Source: an uncultured Elusimicrobia bacterium (GTDB lineage: Bacteria > Elusimicrobiota > Elusimicrobia > UBA1565 > UBA9628). Taken from it: DNA of 32,241 nucleotides. This document shows, piece by piece, positions 1 through 7,562 of the stretch. The notes under the pieces are model-generated. The model did not search any database. It had not been told where the DNA came from and worked only from the letters and a program-made list of their open reading frames with translations. The translations under genes were made by a program, and so were the position numbers. The stretch lies in the NCBI GenBank assembly GCA_903881545.1, contig CAIRTQ010000065.1, positions 1 through 32,241 of the forward strand, in the 5' to 3' direction. Each line of letters begins with the position of its first letter. The first letter of the stretch is position 1.

Positions 1-102
1 ACTCTGCTCGAACGCGCTTCGCTTTTTGATCTGCTCAGTCTAAACGAATCCAGGCTGGCACGCCTCAAAGGTCACGACCCCCAACTATGCCTCGAATTTT
101 AA
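1..102 (+). CDS. possible C-terminal tail of an upstream gene (partial)
   Basis: Frame 1 is open from the window edge to a TAA at 100-102 (33 codons), with no stop in between, and ends in the residues DPQLCLEF. The start lies outside the window. The stretch is too short to assign a family and codon bias is only moderately like the neighbours. The last part overlaps a strongly self-complementary segment (64-168), so this could equally be non-coding. Treat it as tentative. Confidence 0.3.
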   Translation, partial: TLLERASLFDLLSLNESRLARLKGHDPQLCLEF

Positions 103-163
103 CCGGACAGGAGTGATTTCTTATTGATCATCCTTGTTTGAGGATTGGGGTCGCGCCTGGCGT

Positions 164-193
164 TTGAGTCGGGCGGGGGAAATTTTCTATGAT
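164..193 (+). promoter_or_regulatory. sigma70-like promoter of metK
   Basis: A TTGAGT hexamer at 164-169 and TATGAT at 188-193 are separated by 18 bases. They match the TTGACA/TATAAT consensus at 4/6 and 5/6 positions. Transcription would start near 200, giving a leader of about 30 bases before the metK start at 231, with an AGGAGG ribosome binding site inside it. With this start site there is no room for a leader riboswitch. Confidence 0.5.
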
Positions 194-230
194 ATTTTTT
201 GTTGTTTCGTGTGACACTCTAGGAGGCACC

Positions 231-1445
231 ATGCAACGCGGCAACGGCCGGTACTATTTTACTTCAGAATCCGTGACCGAGGGCCATCCCGATAAGGTCT
301 GCGACCAGATTTCGGACGGCGTCCTGGACGCCGTTATGAAGGACGATCCCTCCGGCCGCGTCGCCTGCGAAACCTTCGTGACCCGCGGTATGGTCATCGT
401 CGGAGGCGAGATCACCACCAAGACTTTCGTGGACGTGGACCAGCTCGTCCGCCAGGTCCTCGGCGAGATCGGCTACAATCATCATAAATACGGGTTCGAG
501 GCCGCCACCTGCGCCGTGGTCAACTGCATCGGCCGTCAGTCTCCGGACATCGCCCAGGGCGTGGATACCGGCGGGGCCGGCGACCAGGGAATCATGTTCG
601 GCTACGCCTGCCGGGAAACCCCGGAGCTCATGCCGCTGCCCATCATGCTCGCGCACCGGCTCTGCCGCAAGCTTTCCGACGTGCGCCGCGCGGGCGGCCT
701 CAAGTATCTCGGGCCGGACGGCAAGTCGCAGGTCACCATCGAGTACCTCGACGGTCGGCCCCTGCGCGTGGACACCGTGGTGGTCTCCACACAGCACACT
801 ACCGAGATCCTCGACCGCTCGGGCAAACAGATCACGGACAGGGCCCGCAACGAGATCATCGACGCCATCATCAAACCGGTCCTGGGCAAGCGCCTGATGG
901 ACCGCGAGACCCGCTGCCTCATTAATCCCACGGGAAAGTTCGTAGTTGGCGGGCCGGTCTCCGACACGGGCGTCACCGGCCGCAAGATCATCGTGGATAC
1001 CTACGGCGGCCGCGCCCCGCACGGCGGCGGCGCCTTCTCCGGCAAGGACCCAACGAAGGTGGATCGCTCCGCCTGCTACATGGCCCGCTACATCGCCAAG
1101 AACGTGGTGGCCGCGGGCGCGGCCGACGAGTGCACGGTCCAGTTGGCCTACGCCATTGGCGTGGCCGAGCCGGTGGGCGTCTATTTTGATACCCACGGCA
1201 CGGGCCAGGTGGATGAGAGCCGCATCGAGGCCGCGGTGCGCAAGCACTTCCCGCTCACTCCGCGGGGCATCATCGAGACCTTGAAACTGCGCCAGCCCAT
1301 CTTCCGGGCCACCGCCGCTTTCGGCCATTTCGGCCGTGAGGAGAAAGGCTTTTCCTGGGAGAAGACGGACAAGGCTGACCTCCTGCGCGATGAGCTCATG
1401 GGCAAGCCGGCCAAGAGCGGCAAGAAGGTCCTGATCGCGGCGTGA
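231..1445 (+). CDS. metK: S-adenosylmethionine synthetase
   Basis: Cytoplasmic enzyme that makes S-adenosylmethionine from methionine and ATP, with release of phosphate and pyrophosphate. The 404-residue product is slightly longer than the usual 380-400. Visible signatures are GHPDK at residues 18-22 (ATP/Mg site), the hexapeptide region [12 protein letters not shown] at 115-126 and the glycine-rich GGGAFSGKD at 265-273 (phosphate-binding loop). The start at 231 is preferred over the upstream ATG at 189 because AGGAGG (221-226) precedes it and MetK homologues begin near the [13 protein letters not shown] segment; the ATG at 189 also lies inside the predicted -10. The stop overlaps the next ATG by one base, so the downstream gene is likely co-translated. 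Confidence 0.96.
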   Translation: MQRGNGRYYFTSESVTEGHPDKVCDQISDGVLDAVMKDDPSGRVACETFVTRGMVIVGGEITTKTFVDVDQLVRQVLGEIGYNHHKYGFEAATCAVVNCIGRQSPDIAQGVDTGGAGDQGIMFGYACRETPELMPLPIMLAHRLCRKLSDVRRAGGLKYLGPDGKSQVTIEYLDGRPLRVDTVVVSTQHTTEILDRSGKQITDRARNEIIDAIIKPVLGKRLMDRETRCLINPTGKFVVGGPVSDTGVTGRKIIVDTYGGRAPHGGGAFSGKDPTKVDRSACYMARYIAKNVVAAGAADECTVQLAYAIGVAEPVGVYFDTHGTGQVDESRIEAAVRKHFPLTPRGIIETLKLRQPIFRATAAFGHFGREEKGFSWEKTDKADLLRDELMGKPAKSGKKVLIAA

Positions 1446-1933
1446 TGCCGTCCCGGAGCGGGGTCTTATCCCCGCGCGTATTGGCCTGGGGCCTCTGCGT
1501 CGGCGTGGCCGCGTTCGTGGCTTATCAATGGCACCGCGGCCAGGCGCCCGTCCCCCTGCCGGTCATCAAGAGCGCTTCGGTGACGGCCCTGCCCGCCCCG
1601 TCCGCGGGGCCGAAACATTTCGGGGGACGCGCCATCGGCGAGCCGGCCCGGATGGCGGCGGCCTGGAACAACGAGGTTCTGCACCGGAGATTGGAGGAGC
1701 AGCAGGCGCGGATGGGGATCATAAGGATCGCCCCGCTCGCGCGGGACGCACGCGAACTGCGGACCGCCGCGCGTGCCGCCGGCTTGCTTGATGAGGGCGA
1801 GCTCAAGCCCGCCCCGCTGCCCGTGCGCATCTCAGGCAGGTTTGCGGCTCTGTTATCGAAGCCGTCCGGCGCCGCCGTTCATGCCGCTTCTTCGGGAGCG
1901 CGGGGCAGCTCCCGGCCAGAATTGACCCGGTAG
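1445..1933 (+). CDS. hypothetical membrane-anchored protein
   Basis: I do not recognise a family. The 162-residue product has a short basic N-terminus followed by a hydrophobic segment (about residues 11-26) that could be a signal anchor. Then come an Ala/Pro-rich stretch, a charged probably helical region (about residues 75-115) and a low-complexity Ser/Ala tail. The ATG overlaps the metK stop by one base (TGATG), implying translational coupling; a GTG one codon upstream is an alternative start. Its last 55 bases overlap the end of the convergent EamA gene, so the true end is constrained by two coding strands. The C-terminus is the least certain part. Confidence 0.5.
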   Translation: MPSRSGVLSPRVLAWGLCVGVAAFVAYQWHRGQAPVPLPVIKSASVTALPAPSAGPKHFGGRAIGEPARMAAAWNNEVLHRRLEEQQARMGIIRIAPLARDARELRTAARAAGLLDEGELKPAPLPVRISGRFAALLSKPSGAAVHAASSGARGSSRPELTR

Positions 1934-2778
1934 ACTCCCAGCAATATGAGCGCTCCGCCCAGCAGCGCGGTGGCGGCTATGCCCTCGCCCAGCAGGAGGC
2001 GGCCCGCGACCAGCGCGGCCAGGGGTTCCAGGTAGAGGAAGGCCGCGGTTGCCGACGGGCCGATCGCCTCGACCCCGGCGTTCCACCAGAGGTAGCCGAA
2101 GCCGGAGGACAGGACGCCCAGGTAGCCCAGGCAGGCCCAAATCCCGGCGCTGACATGGGCCAGCTCCCGCCATTGGCCGCCGGCCAAGGCGACGGCGGCG
2201 TTGATCCCGAAGGCCGTCACCATGCTCATGACCGTGACCGCGCGTTGGGAGCGCGACCGGAGCCAGCGGTCCATCATGATGACGTAGAGAGCCCAGTTGC
2301 AGCAGCTGGCCATGATGAGCAGGTCCCCGCGCCGGGTGGCGATGAGGCCCACGCCGCAGACGCTCTGGCGCGAGAGCGCCACGAGGGCGGTGCCCGCGAC
2401 ACCCAGCGCAAAGCCGGACCAGCAGCGCGGGCCGATACGCTCGCCGAAGAAGAGCGTCATGGCCAGCGCCACGATGATGGGCGTAACCGCGAGTATCCAA
2501 CCGGCGTGGTTGGCGCTGGTGCCACGCAGCGCGTAGGCCTGGATGAGCTGCTGGCCGACTACGCCTGAGAGCGCGATGGCGCCGAGCTGCATCCATTCCT
2601 TCGGCCGCATGGCCCGGAAGAGGCCCGGCGTCCGGGCCCAAAGCAGCATGGTGAGGCTGCCCAGGCCGCTGCGCATCAGGGTGAGCGCGAGTGGGGAGAG
2701 TTCGGACAGTGCCCGTTTGGTAAAAGCAAAGGCCGCGCCCCAGATGAAGACGGCGGCCAACACTTTTAGGCGCGTCAC
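1879..2778 (-). CDS. EamA/DMT-family transporter (drug/metabolite exporter)
   Basis: Inner-membrane transporter of the drug/metabolite superfamily, probably ten transmembrane helices formed by two EamA repeats. The product is about 299 residues, normal for the family. Family-like features include the N-terminal VFIWGAAFAFTKRAL stretch, a central hydrophobic run with RAYR-like loop spacing, and a second-repeat segment GPSATAAFLYLEPLAA that resembles the typical conserved EamA turn. I chose a GTG start at 2778, four bases after the serA stop, because upstream in-frame sequence is antisense-like to serA and not hydrophobic. The gene is therefore probably translated coupled to serA. The substrate is unknown; amino-acid export is plausible given the neighbour, but this is inference. 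Confidence 0.85.
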   Translation of the reverse strand: MTRLKVLAAVFIWGAAFAFTKRALSELSPLALTLMRSGLGSLTMLLWARTPGLFRAMRPKEWMQLGAIALSGVVGQQLIQAYALRGTSANHAGWILAVTPIIVALAMTLFFGERIGPRCWSGFALGVAGTALVALSRQSVCGVGLIATRRGDLLIMASCCNWALYVIMMDRWLRSRSQRAVTVMSMVTAFGINAAVALAGGQWRELAHVSAGIWACLGYLGVLSSGFGYLWWNAGVEAIGPSATAAFLYLEPLAALVAGRLLLGEGIAATALLGGALILLGVYRVNSGRELPRAPEEAA

Positions 2779-2782
2779 GGAG

Positions 2783-3988
2783 CTAGAACAAGACCCGCAG
2801 GCGGATGGTTTCCTTGATGTCCGCCAGCGATTGGAGCACGCGCTTGTCGTACTTCTTGGCGATGTCGGTGATCGCGTAGCCCACGCGCTCGTTGGTCTCC
2901 AAGTACTGGCCAGTAATGTTGATGCCGTGGGCGGCCAGGATGGAGCTGATCTGGGACATGACTCCTGGCACATTGCGGTGGATGTGGAGCAGTCGGTGCG
3001 AGTCGCGCATCACCGGTAGGTGCACCTGGGGCAGGTTCACGCAATAGAAGGTGTCGCCCATGCTCAGGTAGGCGTTGAGGCGATCCGAGACATAGGCTGC
3101 GATATTGCTTTGCGCCTCCTGGGTGCTGCCGCCTACATGGGGCGTCAGGATCACGTTGGGGGCGTTCTGTAGCGGGCTACGGAAGCCCTTGCCATCGGCG
3201 GCGGGCTCTTGGGGGAACACGTCCACCGCCGCGCCCGACAAGCGGCCCCGCCGCAGGGCCCGCGCCAGTGACTGCAGGTCCACCACCTTGCCGCGGCTCG
3301 CGTTGATGATCATCGCCCCCGCGGGCATGGCGGCCAGTTCGCGCGCTCCGATCAAGCCCGCGTTGCGCGCTCGGTCGTCCACATGCACCGTGACCACATC
3401 CGACTGGCGCAGCAGCTCGGCCAGGGAGGCGCAGCGGCGGGCGTTGCCCAAGGAGAGCTTCTCCACTAGGTCGTGGTACAGGACCCGCATGCCTAGGGCC
3501 TCGGCGAGTATGCCGACCTGCCCTCCGATGTTGCCGTAGCCGATGATGCCCAAGGTCTTGCCGCGCACCTCACGGCTGCCGGCGCTCGATTTATCCCAGA
3601 CGCCCTCGTGCAGCCGGCGGCTCCGGTCGCAGACGCGCCGCATGAGCATGATGACCTCGCCGATCACCAGCTCGGCCACGCTGCGCGTGTTGCTGTAGGG
3701 CGCGTTGAATATCGCCGCGCCGCGGGCGGCGGCGGCGTCTAGGTCCACGTTGTCGGTGCCCACGCAGAAAGAGCCTATGGCCAGCAGGCAGTCGGCCTTC
3801 GCCAGGGCCGCAGCCGTCACCTGGGTGCGCGAGCGCACGCCGAGCAGGGTCACGCCCGGCAGGAGCCGGCGCAACTGCGCCTCGGAGCTGGCGTCGGGGC
3901 GCCGCGTCACGGCAAAGCCCGCCGCGGCCAGGCGCGCGGCCGCGTCGGGATGGATATTTTCTAGAAGTAAGGCCCGGGGTTTATCCAT
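2783..3988 (-). CDS. serA: D-3-phosphoglycerate dehydrogenase
   Basis: Catalyses NAD-dependent oxidation of 3-phosphoglycerate to phosphohydroxypyruvate, the first step of serine synthesis. The product is 401 residues, close to the E. coli-type enzyme (about 410), with an N-terminal 2-hydroxyacid dehydrogenase half, the nucleotide-binding GYGNIG at residues 150-155, and the catalytic trio Arg232 (NASRG), Glu261 (FPQEP) and His284 (LTPHVGGST). A C-terminal ACT domain (about residues 328-401) suggests serine feedback inhibition. The start has AGGGA upstream in the short 31-base gap shared with divergent glgP. Other 2-hydroxyacid dehydrogenases are possible, but the ACT domain favours serA. Confidence 0.93.
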   Translation of the reverse strand: MDKPRALLLENIHPDAAARLAAAGFAVTRRPDASSEAQLRRLLPGVTLLGVRSRTQVTAAALAKADCLLAIGSFCVGTDNVDLDAAAARGAAIFNAPYSNTRSVAELVIGEVIMLMRRVCDRSRRLHEGVWDKSSAGSREVRGKTLGIIGYGNIGGQVGILAEALGMRVLYHDLVEKLSLGNARRCASLAELLRQSDVVTVHVDDRARNAGLIGARELAAMPAGAMIINASRGKVVDLQSLARALRRGRLSGAAVDVFPQEPAADGKGFRSPLQNAPNVILTPHVGGSTQEAQSNIAAYVSDRLNAYLSMGDTFYCVNLPQVHLPVMRDSHRLLHIHRNVPGVMSQISSILAAHGINITGQYLETNERVGYAITDIAKKYDKRVLQSLADIKETIRLRVLF

Positions 3989-4006
3989 GGTTTTTCCCTA
4001 AAGTGG

Positions 4007-4013
4007 TATCATA
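4007..4013. promoter_or_regulatory. candidate shared -10 element between divergent serA and glgP
   Basis: The seven bases TATCATA read as TATCAT on the plus strand (4007-4012) and TATGAT on the minus strand (4013-4008), each one mismatch from TATAAT. They sit in the 31-base gap between the serA and glgP starts. On the plus strand the predicted start of transcription falls at about the glgP ATG, which has no Shine-Dalgarno sequence. I see no convincing -35 in either direction. Confidence 0.35.
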
Positions 4014-4019
4014 CTTAAT

Positions 4020-6542
4020 ATGCCAACGACCAAGTCCAGGACCGGCCCTCCGGCGGCCGCACCGCTGCCCGCCGGCGCCCGCCTGCGCAACGGCCTGAGC
4101 GTCAGCTCCATCGAGCAATCCTTCCTGGAGCGGCGGACCTTCGCCCTGGCCAAGGACGAGTACACGGCCACCCCGCATGACGATTTCATGACTTTGGCCT
4201 ACGCCGTCCGCGACCGCATGATGGAGCGCTGGATCAAGACCCAACAGCGCTACCACAAGCAGAATGTCAAGCGAGTCTATTACCTCTCCATGGAGTTCTT
4301 GATCGGCCGCCTGCTTACGCATGCGGTTCTCAACCTGGGCATGGACCGCGAGGTCAAGAAGGCTCTGCAAGCCTACGGGCTCAAGCTGGAGGAACTTCGC
4401 GAGCAGGAATCCGACGCGGGCCTGGGCAATGGCGGCCTGGGCCGCCTCGCCGCCTGCTATATGGATTCCATGGCCACCTTGGGCGTGCCCGCCATCGGTT
4501 ACGGCATCATGTTCAACTACGGCATCTTCCAGCAGAAGATCGTCAACGGCCAGCAGGTCGAGGCCCCGGACAACTGGCTGCACCTGGGCACGCCCTGGGC
4601 CATCGACCGGCCCGAATACACCATCCGAGTGCGCTTCGGCGGCCATACCCAGAAGCACTGGAAGCAGGATGGGACTTTCTCCACGCTCTGGCTGGACACC
4701 GAGGACGTCCTGGCCATGCCTTCGGATGTGCCGGTTCCCGGCTATCACAACGACGTGGTTAATACCTTGCGCCTCTGGTCAGCCAAGGGCACCCAGGATT
4801 TCGACCTGGAGTACTTCAACCACGGCGACTACCTCAAGGCCTACGACCGCAAGATCGCCTCGGAGAACATCTCCAAGGTCCTCTATCCCAACGATCAGAC
4901 TTCGGCCGGCGTGGAGCTGCGCCTCAAGCAGGAGTATTTCTTCGCGGCCGCGTCCTTGGCCGACATCGTGCGCCGCTTCAGCGTGCACAACGAAGATTTC
5001 AAGGACTTCCCCAAAAAGGTCGCCATCCAGCTCAACGACACCCATCCCGCCATCGCCGTGCTCGAGCTCATGCGCATCCTGCTCGACGACGAGCTGCTGG
5101 AGTGGGGCCAGGCCTGGGCTATCACCGCCGCCACCTTCGCCTACACCAACCACACCTTGATGCCCGAGGCCCTGGAGACCTGGTCCGTGCCGCTCTTGGC
5201 CACCCTGCTGCCGCGGCACCTGGAAATCGTCTACGAGATTAACTCGCGCTTCCTTAAAGAGGTGGCCCAGCGCTGGCCGGGCGACCTGGAGCGCCTGCGC
5301 CGCATGTCCATCGTTGAAGAGGGGCAGCCCAAGCGGGTGCGCATGGCATATCTGTGCGTGTTGGCGAGCCATTCGGTCAACGGCGTCTCCGAATTGCATT
5401 CGCAGCTCCTCAAGCAGACCCTGTTCCGCGACTTCCACGAGATGTTCCCGGGACGGTTTAAGAACAAGACCAACGGCGTCTCCCCTCGGCGCTGGCTGCT
5501 GGAATCTAACCCCCGGCTGGCCGGCCTCATCACCGAGTCCATCGGCGACGCCTGGCCGACTGATCTGGGCAAGCTCCGGGGACTGCGCGCCTTGCAGGAC
5601 GACGCCGCCTTCCAGGAGCGCTGGCGCCGGATCAAGACCGAGAACAAGCGGGATCTGGCCGCCTATCTGCGCGGCACAATGGGCGTGACCGTGGACCCGG
5701 ACTCCCTCTTCGACGTCCAGGTTAAGCGCATCCACGAGTACAAGCGGCAGGTGCTCTTCGCTTTATTCCTGATCCAGCGCTACCTTCGCATCAAGGCCGA
5801 CCCGGATGGGACCTTCGTGCCGCGCACCGCCTTCATCGGCGGCAAGGCCGCTCCCGGCTACTGGATGGCCAAGCACATCATCAAGTTCATCAACAGCGTG
5901 GCGGGTGTCATCAATGCCGACCCTGGGACGCGCGGCCTGCTCAAGGTGGTGTTCCTGGAGGATTACCGCGTGAGCCTGGCCCAGAGGATCATTCCCGCGA
6001 CGGACCTTTCCGAGCAGATCTCGACCGCTGGCACCGAGGCCTCGGGCACGGGCAATATGAAGTTCATGATGAACGGCGCCCTGACCATGGGAACCTTGGA
6101 CGGCGCCAACATCGAGATCGCCGAAGAGGTCGGCGCGGAGGATATCTTCATCTTCGGGATGCGGGCCCCGCAGGTGGCCCGCTTGCGCCGCGACGGCTAC
6201 CGGCCGAAGGAGTGGCTCGACAGCGCTCCGGGACTGCGCGAGGCCGTGGACCTCATCGCCCGGGACTTTTTCTCGCCGGAGGAGCCCGGCCAGTTCCGGC
6301 CGCTGCTGGAGAACCTCCTGCAGGAGGACCCCTACTTCGTGCTGGCCGATTTCAAGGATTACGCGCGCGCGCAGGATGAGGCGGACCGGCGCTATCTCGA
6401 CCGTAACGGCTGGGCCCGTTCCTCCATCGTCAACGTTGCCCACTCCGGCCGGTTTTCTAGCGACCGCAGCATCTTGGAATACGCGCGTGACATCTGGCAC
6501 GCACCCTGCCGGGGATTGGGCAAGGCGCCGCGAGGATCCTGA
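4020..6542 (+). CDS. glgP: glycogen/starch/alpha-glucan phosphorylase (GT35)
   Basis: Cytoplasmic PLP enzyme that releases glucose 1-phosphate from the non-reducing ends of alpha-1,4-glucans. The product of 840 residues is full length for the family (about 800-850). The PLP-binding signature EASGTGNMKFMMNGALTMGT is present, with the Schiff-base lysine at residue 681. Other family landmarks include VYYLSMEFLIGR near residue 82, GNGGLGRLAACYMDS, NDTHPAIA, and KRIHEYKRQ. No ribosome binding site precedes the ATG at 4020, and the upstream -10 is only 7 bases away, so a leaderless message is possible. With the secreted amylase at 10728-12248 it suggests glucan use and storage. The choice between glgP and malP is not decided by sequence. 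Confidence 0.96.
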   Translation: MPTTKSRTGPPAAAPLPAGARLRNGLSVSSIEQSFLERRTFALAKDEYTATPHDDFMTLAYAVRDRMMERWIKTQQRYHKQNVKRVYYLSMEFLIGRLLTHAVLNLGMDREVKKALQAYGLKLEELREQESDAGLGNGGLGRLAACYMDSMATLGVPAIGYGIMFNYGIFQQKIVNGQQVEAPDNWLHLGTPWAIDRPEYTIRVRFGGHTQKHWKQDGTFSTLWLDTEDVLAMPSDVPVPGYHNDVVNTLRLWSAKGTQDFDLEYFNHGDYLKAYDRKIASENISKVLYPNDQTSAGVELRLKQEYFFAAASLADIVRRFSVHNEDFKDFPKKVAIQLNDTHPAIAVLELMRILLDDELLEWGQAWAITAATFAYTNHTLMPEALETWSVPLLATLLPRHLEIVYEINSRFLKEVAQRWPGDLERLRRMSIVEEGQPKRVRMAYLCVLASHSVNGVSELHSQLLKQTLFRDFHEMFPGRFKNKTNGVSPRRWLLESNPRLAGLITESIGDAWPTDLGKLRGLRALQDDAAFQERWRRIKTENKRDLAAYLRGTMGVTVDPDSLFDVQVKRIHEYKRQVLFALFLIQRYLRIKADPDGTFVPRTAFIGGKAAPGYWMAKHIIKFINSVAGVINADPGTRGLLKVVFLEDYRVSLAQRIIPATDLSEQISTAGTEASGTGNMKFMMNGALTMGTLDGANIEIAEEVGAEDIFIFGMRAPQVARLRRDGYRPKEWLDSAPGLREAVDLIARDFFSPEEPGQFRPLLENLLQEDPYFVLADFKDYARAQDEADRRYLDRNGWARSSIVNVAHSGRFSSDRSILEYARDIWHAPCRGLGKAPRGS

Positions 6543-6575
6543 GCGGCAGCAGGCAGTCGTCTTATGGGAGGAGAG

Positions 6576-7544
6576 ATGCGCATGACGAGGTCTTGGCCGT
6601 GGTTGTTCGCAGGGTTATTCCTCGCGGTCGGGTGCGCTAGGCATCCTGGTATCCCGCGCGTGGCGGTCATTGGGTTCTTTCAAGCTCAGGTTTTTGACGA
6701 CGTCCTGGTCGGCCTGCTTGAGGAATTGGCGGCCTCCGGCTATGTGGACGGTAAGAGCATTCAGGTGATCGTGAAGGACGCCGGCGGCGACCCGACCGCG
6801 GCGGCTCGAATCAGTCGGCAGTTCGCGGCGGGAAAGGTGGACGCCATCGTGCCTATGGGCACTGCTGCAGCGCAATCCGCAGTCAAAGCTACGCAAACCA
6901 TCCCGGTCGTGTTCTGCGCCGTTACCAATCCGGTCGGGGAGGGCATCGTGGACTCCTTGGTGCATCCGGGGGGCAATCGTACCGGCGCCACGGACTGCTG
7001 GCCGTACGATAAGCAGGCCAAGCTCATCCGGGACCTGTTGCCCAGGGCTAGGAAGGTCGGGATAATCTGCGATTCGAATATGATGCATAGCCAGTTCGTC
7101 CTGGGAAAGGCCAAGCCGGCACTTGAGAAATACAGATTAGAGTCCGTCCCAGTCCCGCTGGCCGCTACCGATAACATCTTGGCAGCGGTCCGGAGCCTGG
7201 CCGGTCGCATGGACGCCCTGTTGGTTCCGGCCGACTTTGCCCCACCTCCCGCTTTCGATATAATCAACAAGGCCGCCATCGAGCAGCGTATCCCCCTCTT
7301 CACTGACAATGTTGGCGGCCTCGAAAATGGCGCCATCGCCGGTTACATCGTCAATTACAAGCTGGTTGGCCGCGTCACCGGCCGGCTCCTGGTCAAGATA
7401 CTCAAGGAGAAGGCTTATCCAGGAGGCCTCCCAGTGACGGTGGACAGCGGTTCCGACCTCATCATCAACCTCGGGGCGGCCCGGAAGCAGGGCGTGGAAA
7501 TCCCGGCTGCAGTGATGGCCGCGGCGGCGCGGGTCATCAGATAA
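6576..7544 (+). CDS. ABC transporter substrate-binding lipoprotein (PF04392-like)
   Basis: A periplasmic solute-binding protein of the ABC_sub_bind (TrpX-like) family, about 322 residues. It begins with a lipoprotein signal peptide ending in LAVGC (lipid-modified Cys20), so it is expected to be membrane-anchored. The body shows the two-lobe Rossmann-like pattern of the family: VAVIGFFQ at the first strand, an ISRQFAAGKVDAIVPMGT segment, PVVFCAVTNPVGEG, and a second-lobe FTDNVGGLENGAIAGY stretch. An in-frame ATG at 6582 is a near-equal start, being better spaced from GGAGG at 6567-6571. No permease or ATPase gene is adjacent, so it is an orphan here. Codons look less C-biased than those of glgP, which may indicate transfer. 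The ligand is unknown; some relatives bind tryptophan. Confidence 0.85.
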   Translation: MRMTRSWPWLFAGLFLAVGCARHPGIPRVAVIGFFQAQVFDDVLVGLLEELAASGYVDGKSIQVIVKDAGGDPTAAARISRQFAAGKVDAIVPMGTAAAQSAVKATQTIPVVFCAVTNPVGEGIVDSLVHPGGNRTGATDCWPYDKQAKLIRDLLPRARKVGIICDSNMMHSQFVLGKAKPALEKYRLESVPVPLAATDNILAAVRSLAGRMDALLVPADFAPPPAFDIINKAAIEQRIPLFTDNVGGLENGAIAGYIVNYKLVGRVTGRLLVKILKEKAYPGGLPVTVDSGSDLIINLGAARKQGVEIPAAVMAAAARVIR

Positions 7545-7562
7545 GAGTGGCCGCGCAGGTCG

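Noticed and set aside
1..230. SAM riboswitch before metK
   Set aside because: I do not see the conserved core of the SAM riboswitch classes I know, and the good promoter places transcription start after most of the structured segment.
264..1328. Long minus-strand open frame across metK (354 codons)
   Set aside because: It is the antisense shadow of metK; GC-rich DNA gives long antisense frames. No ribosome binding site or recognisable domain.
4779..5735. Long minus-strand open frame inside glgP
   Set aside because: Antisense shadow of a well supported phosphorylase gene; composition is typical of GC-rich mirror frames.
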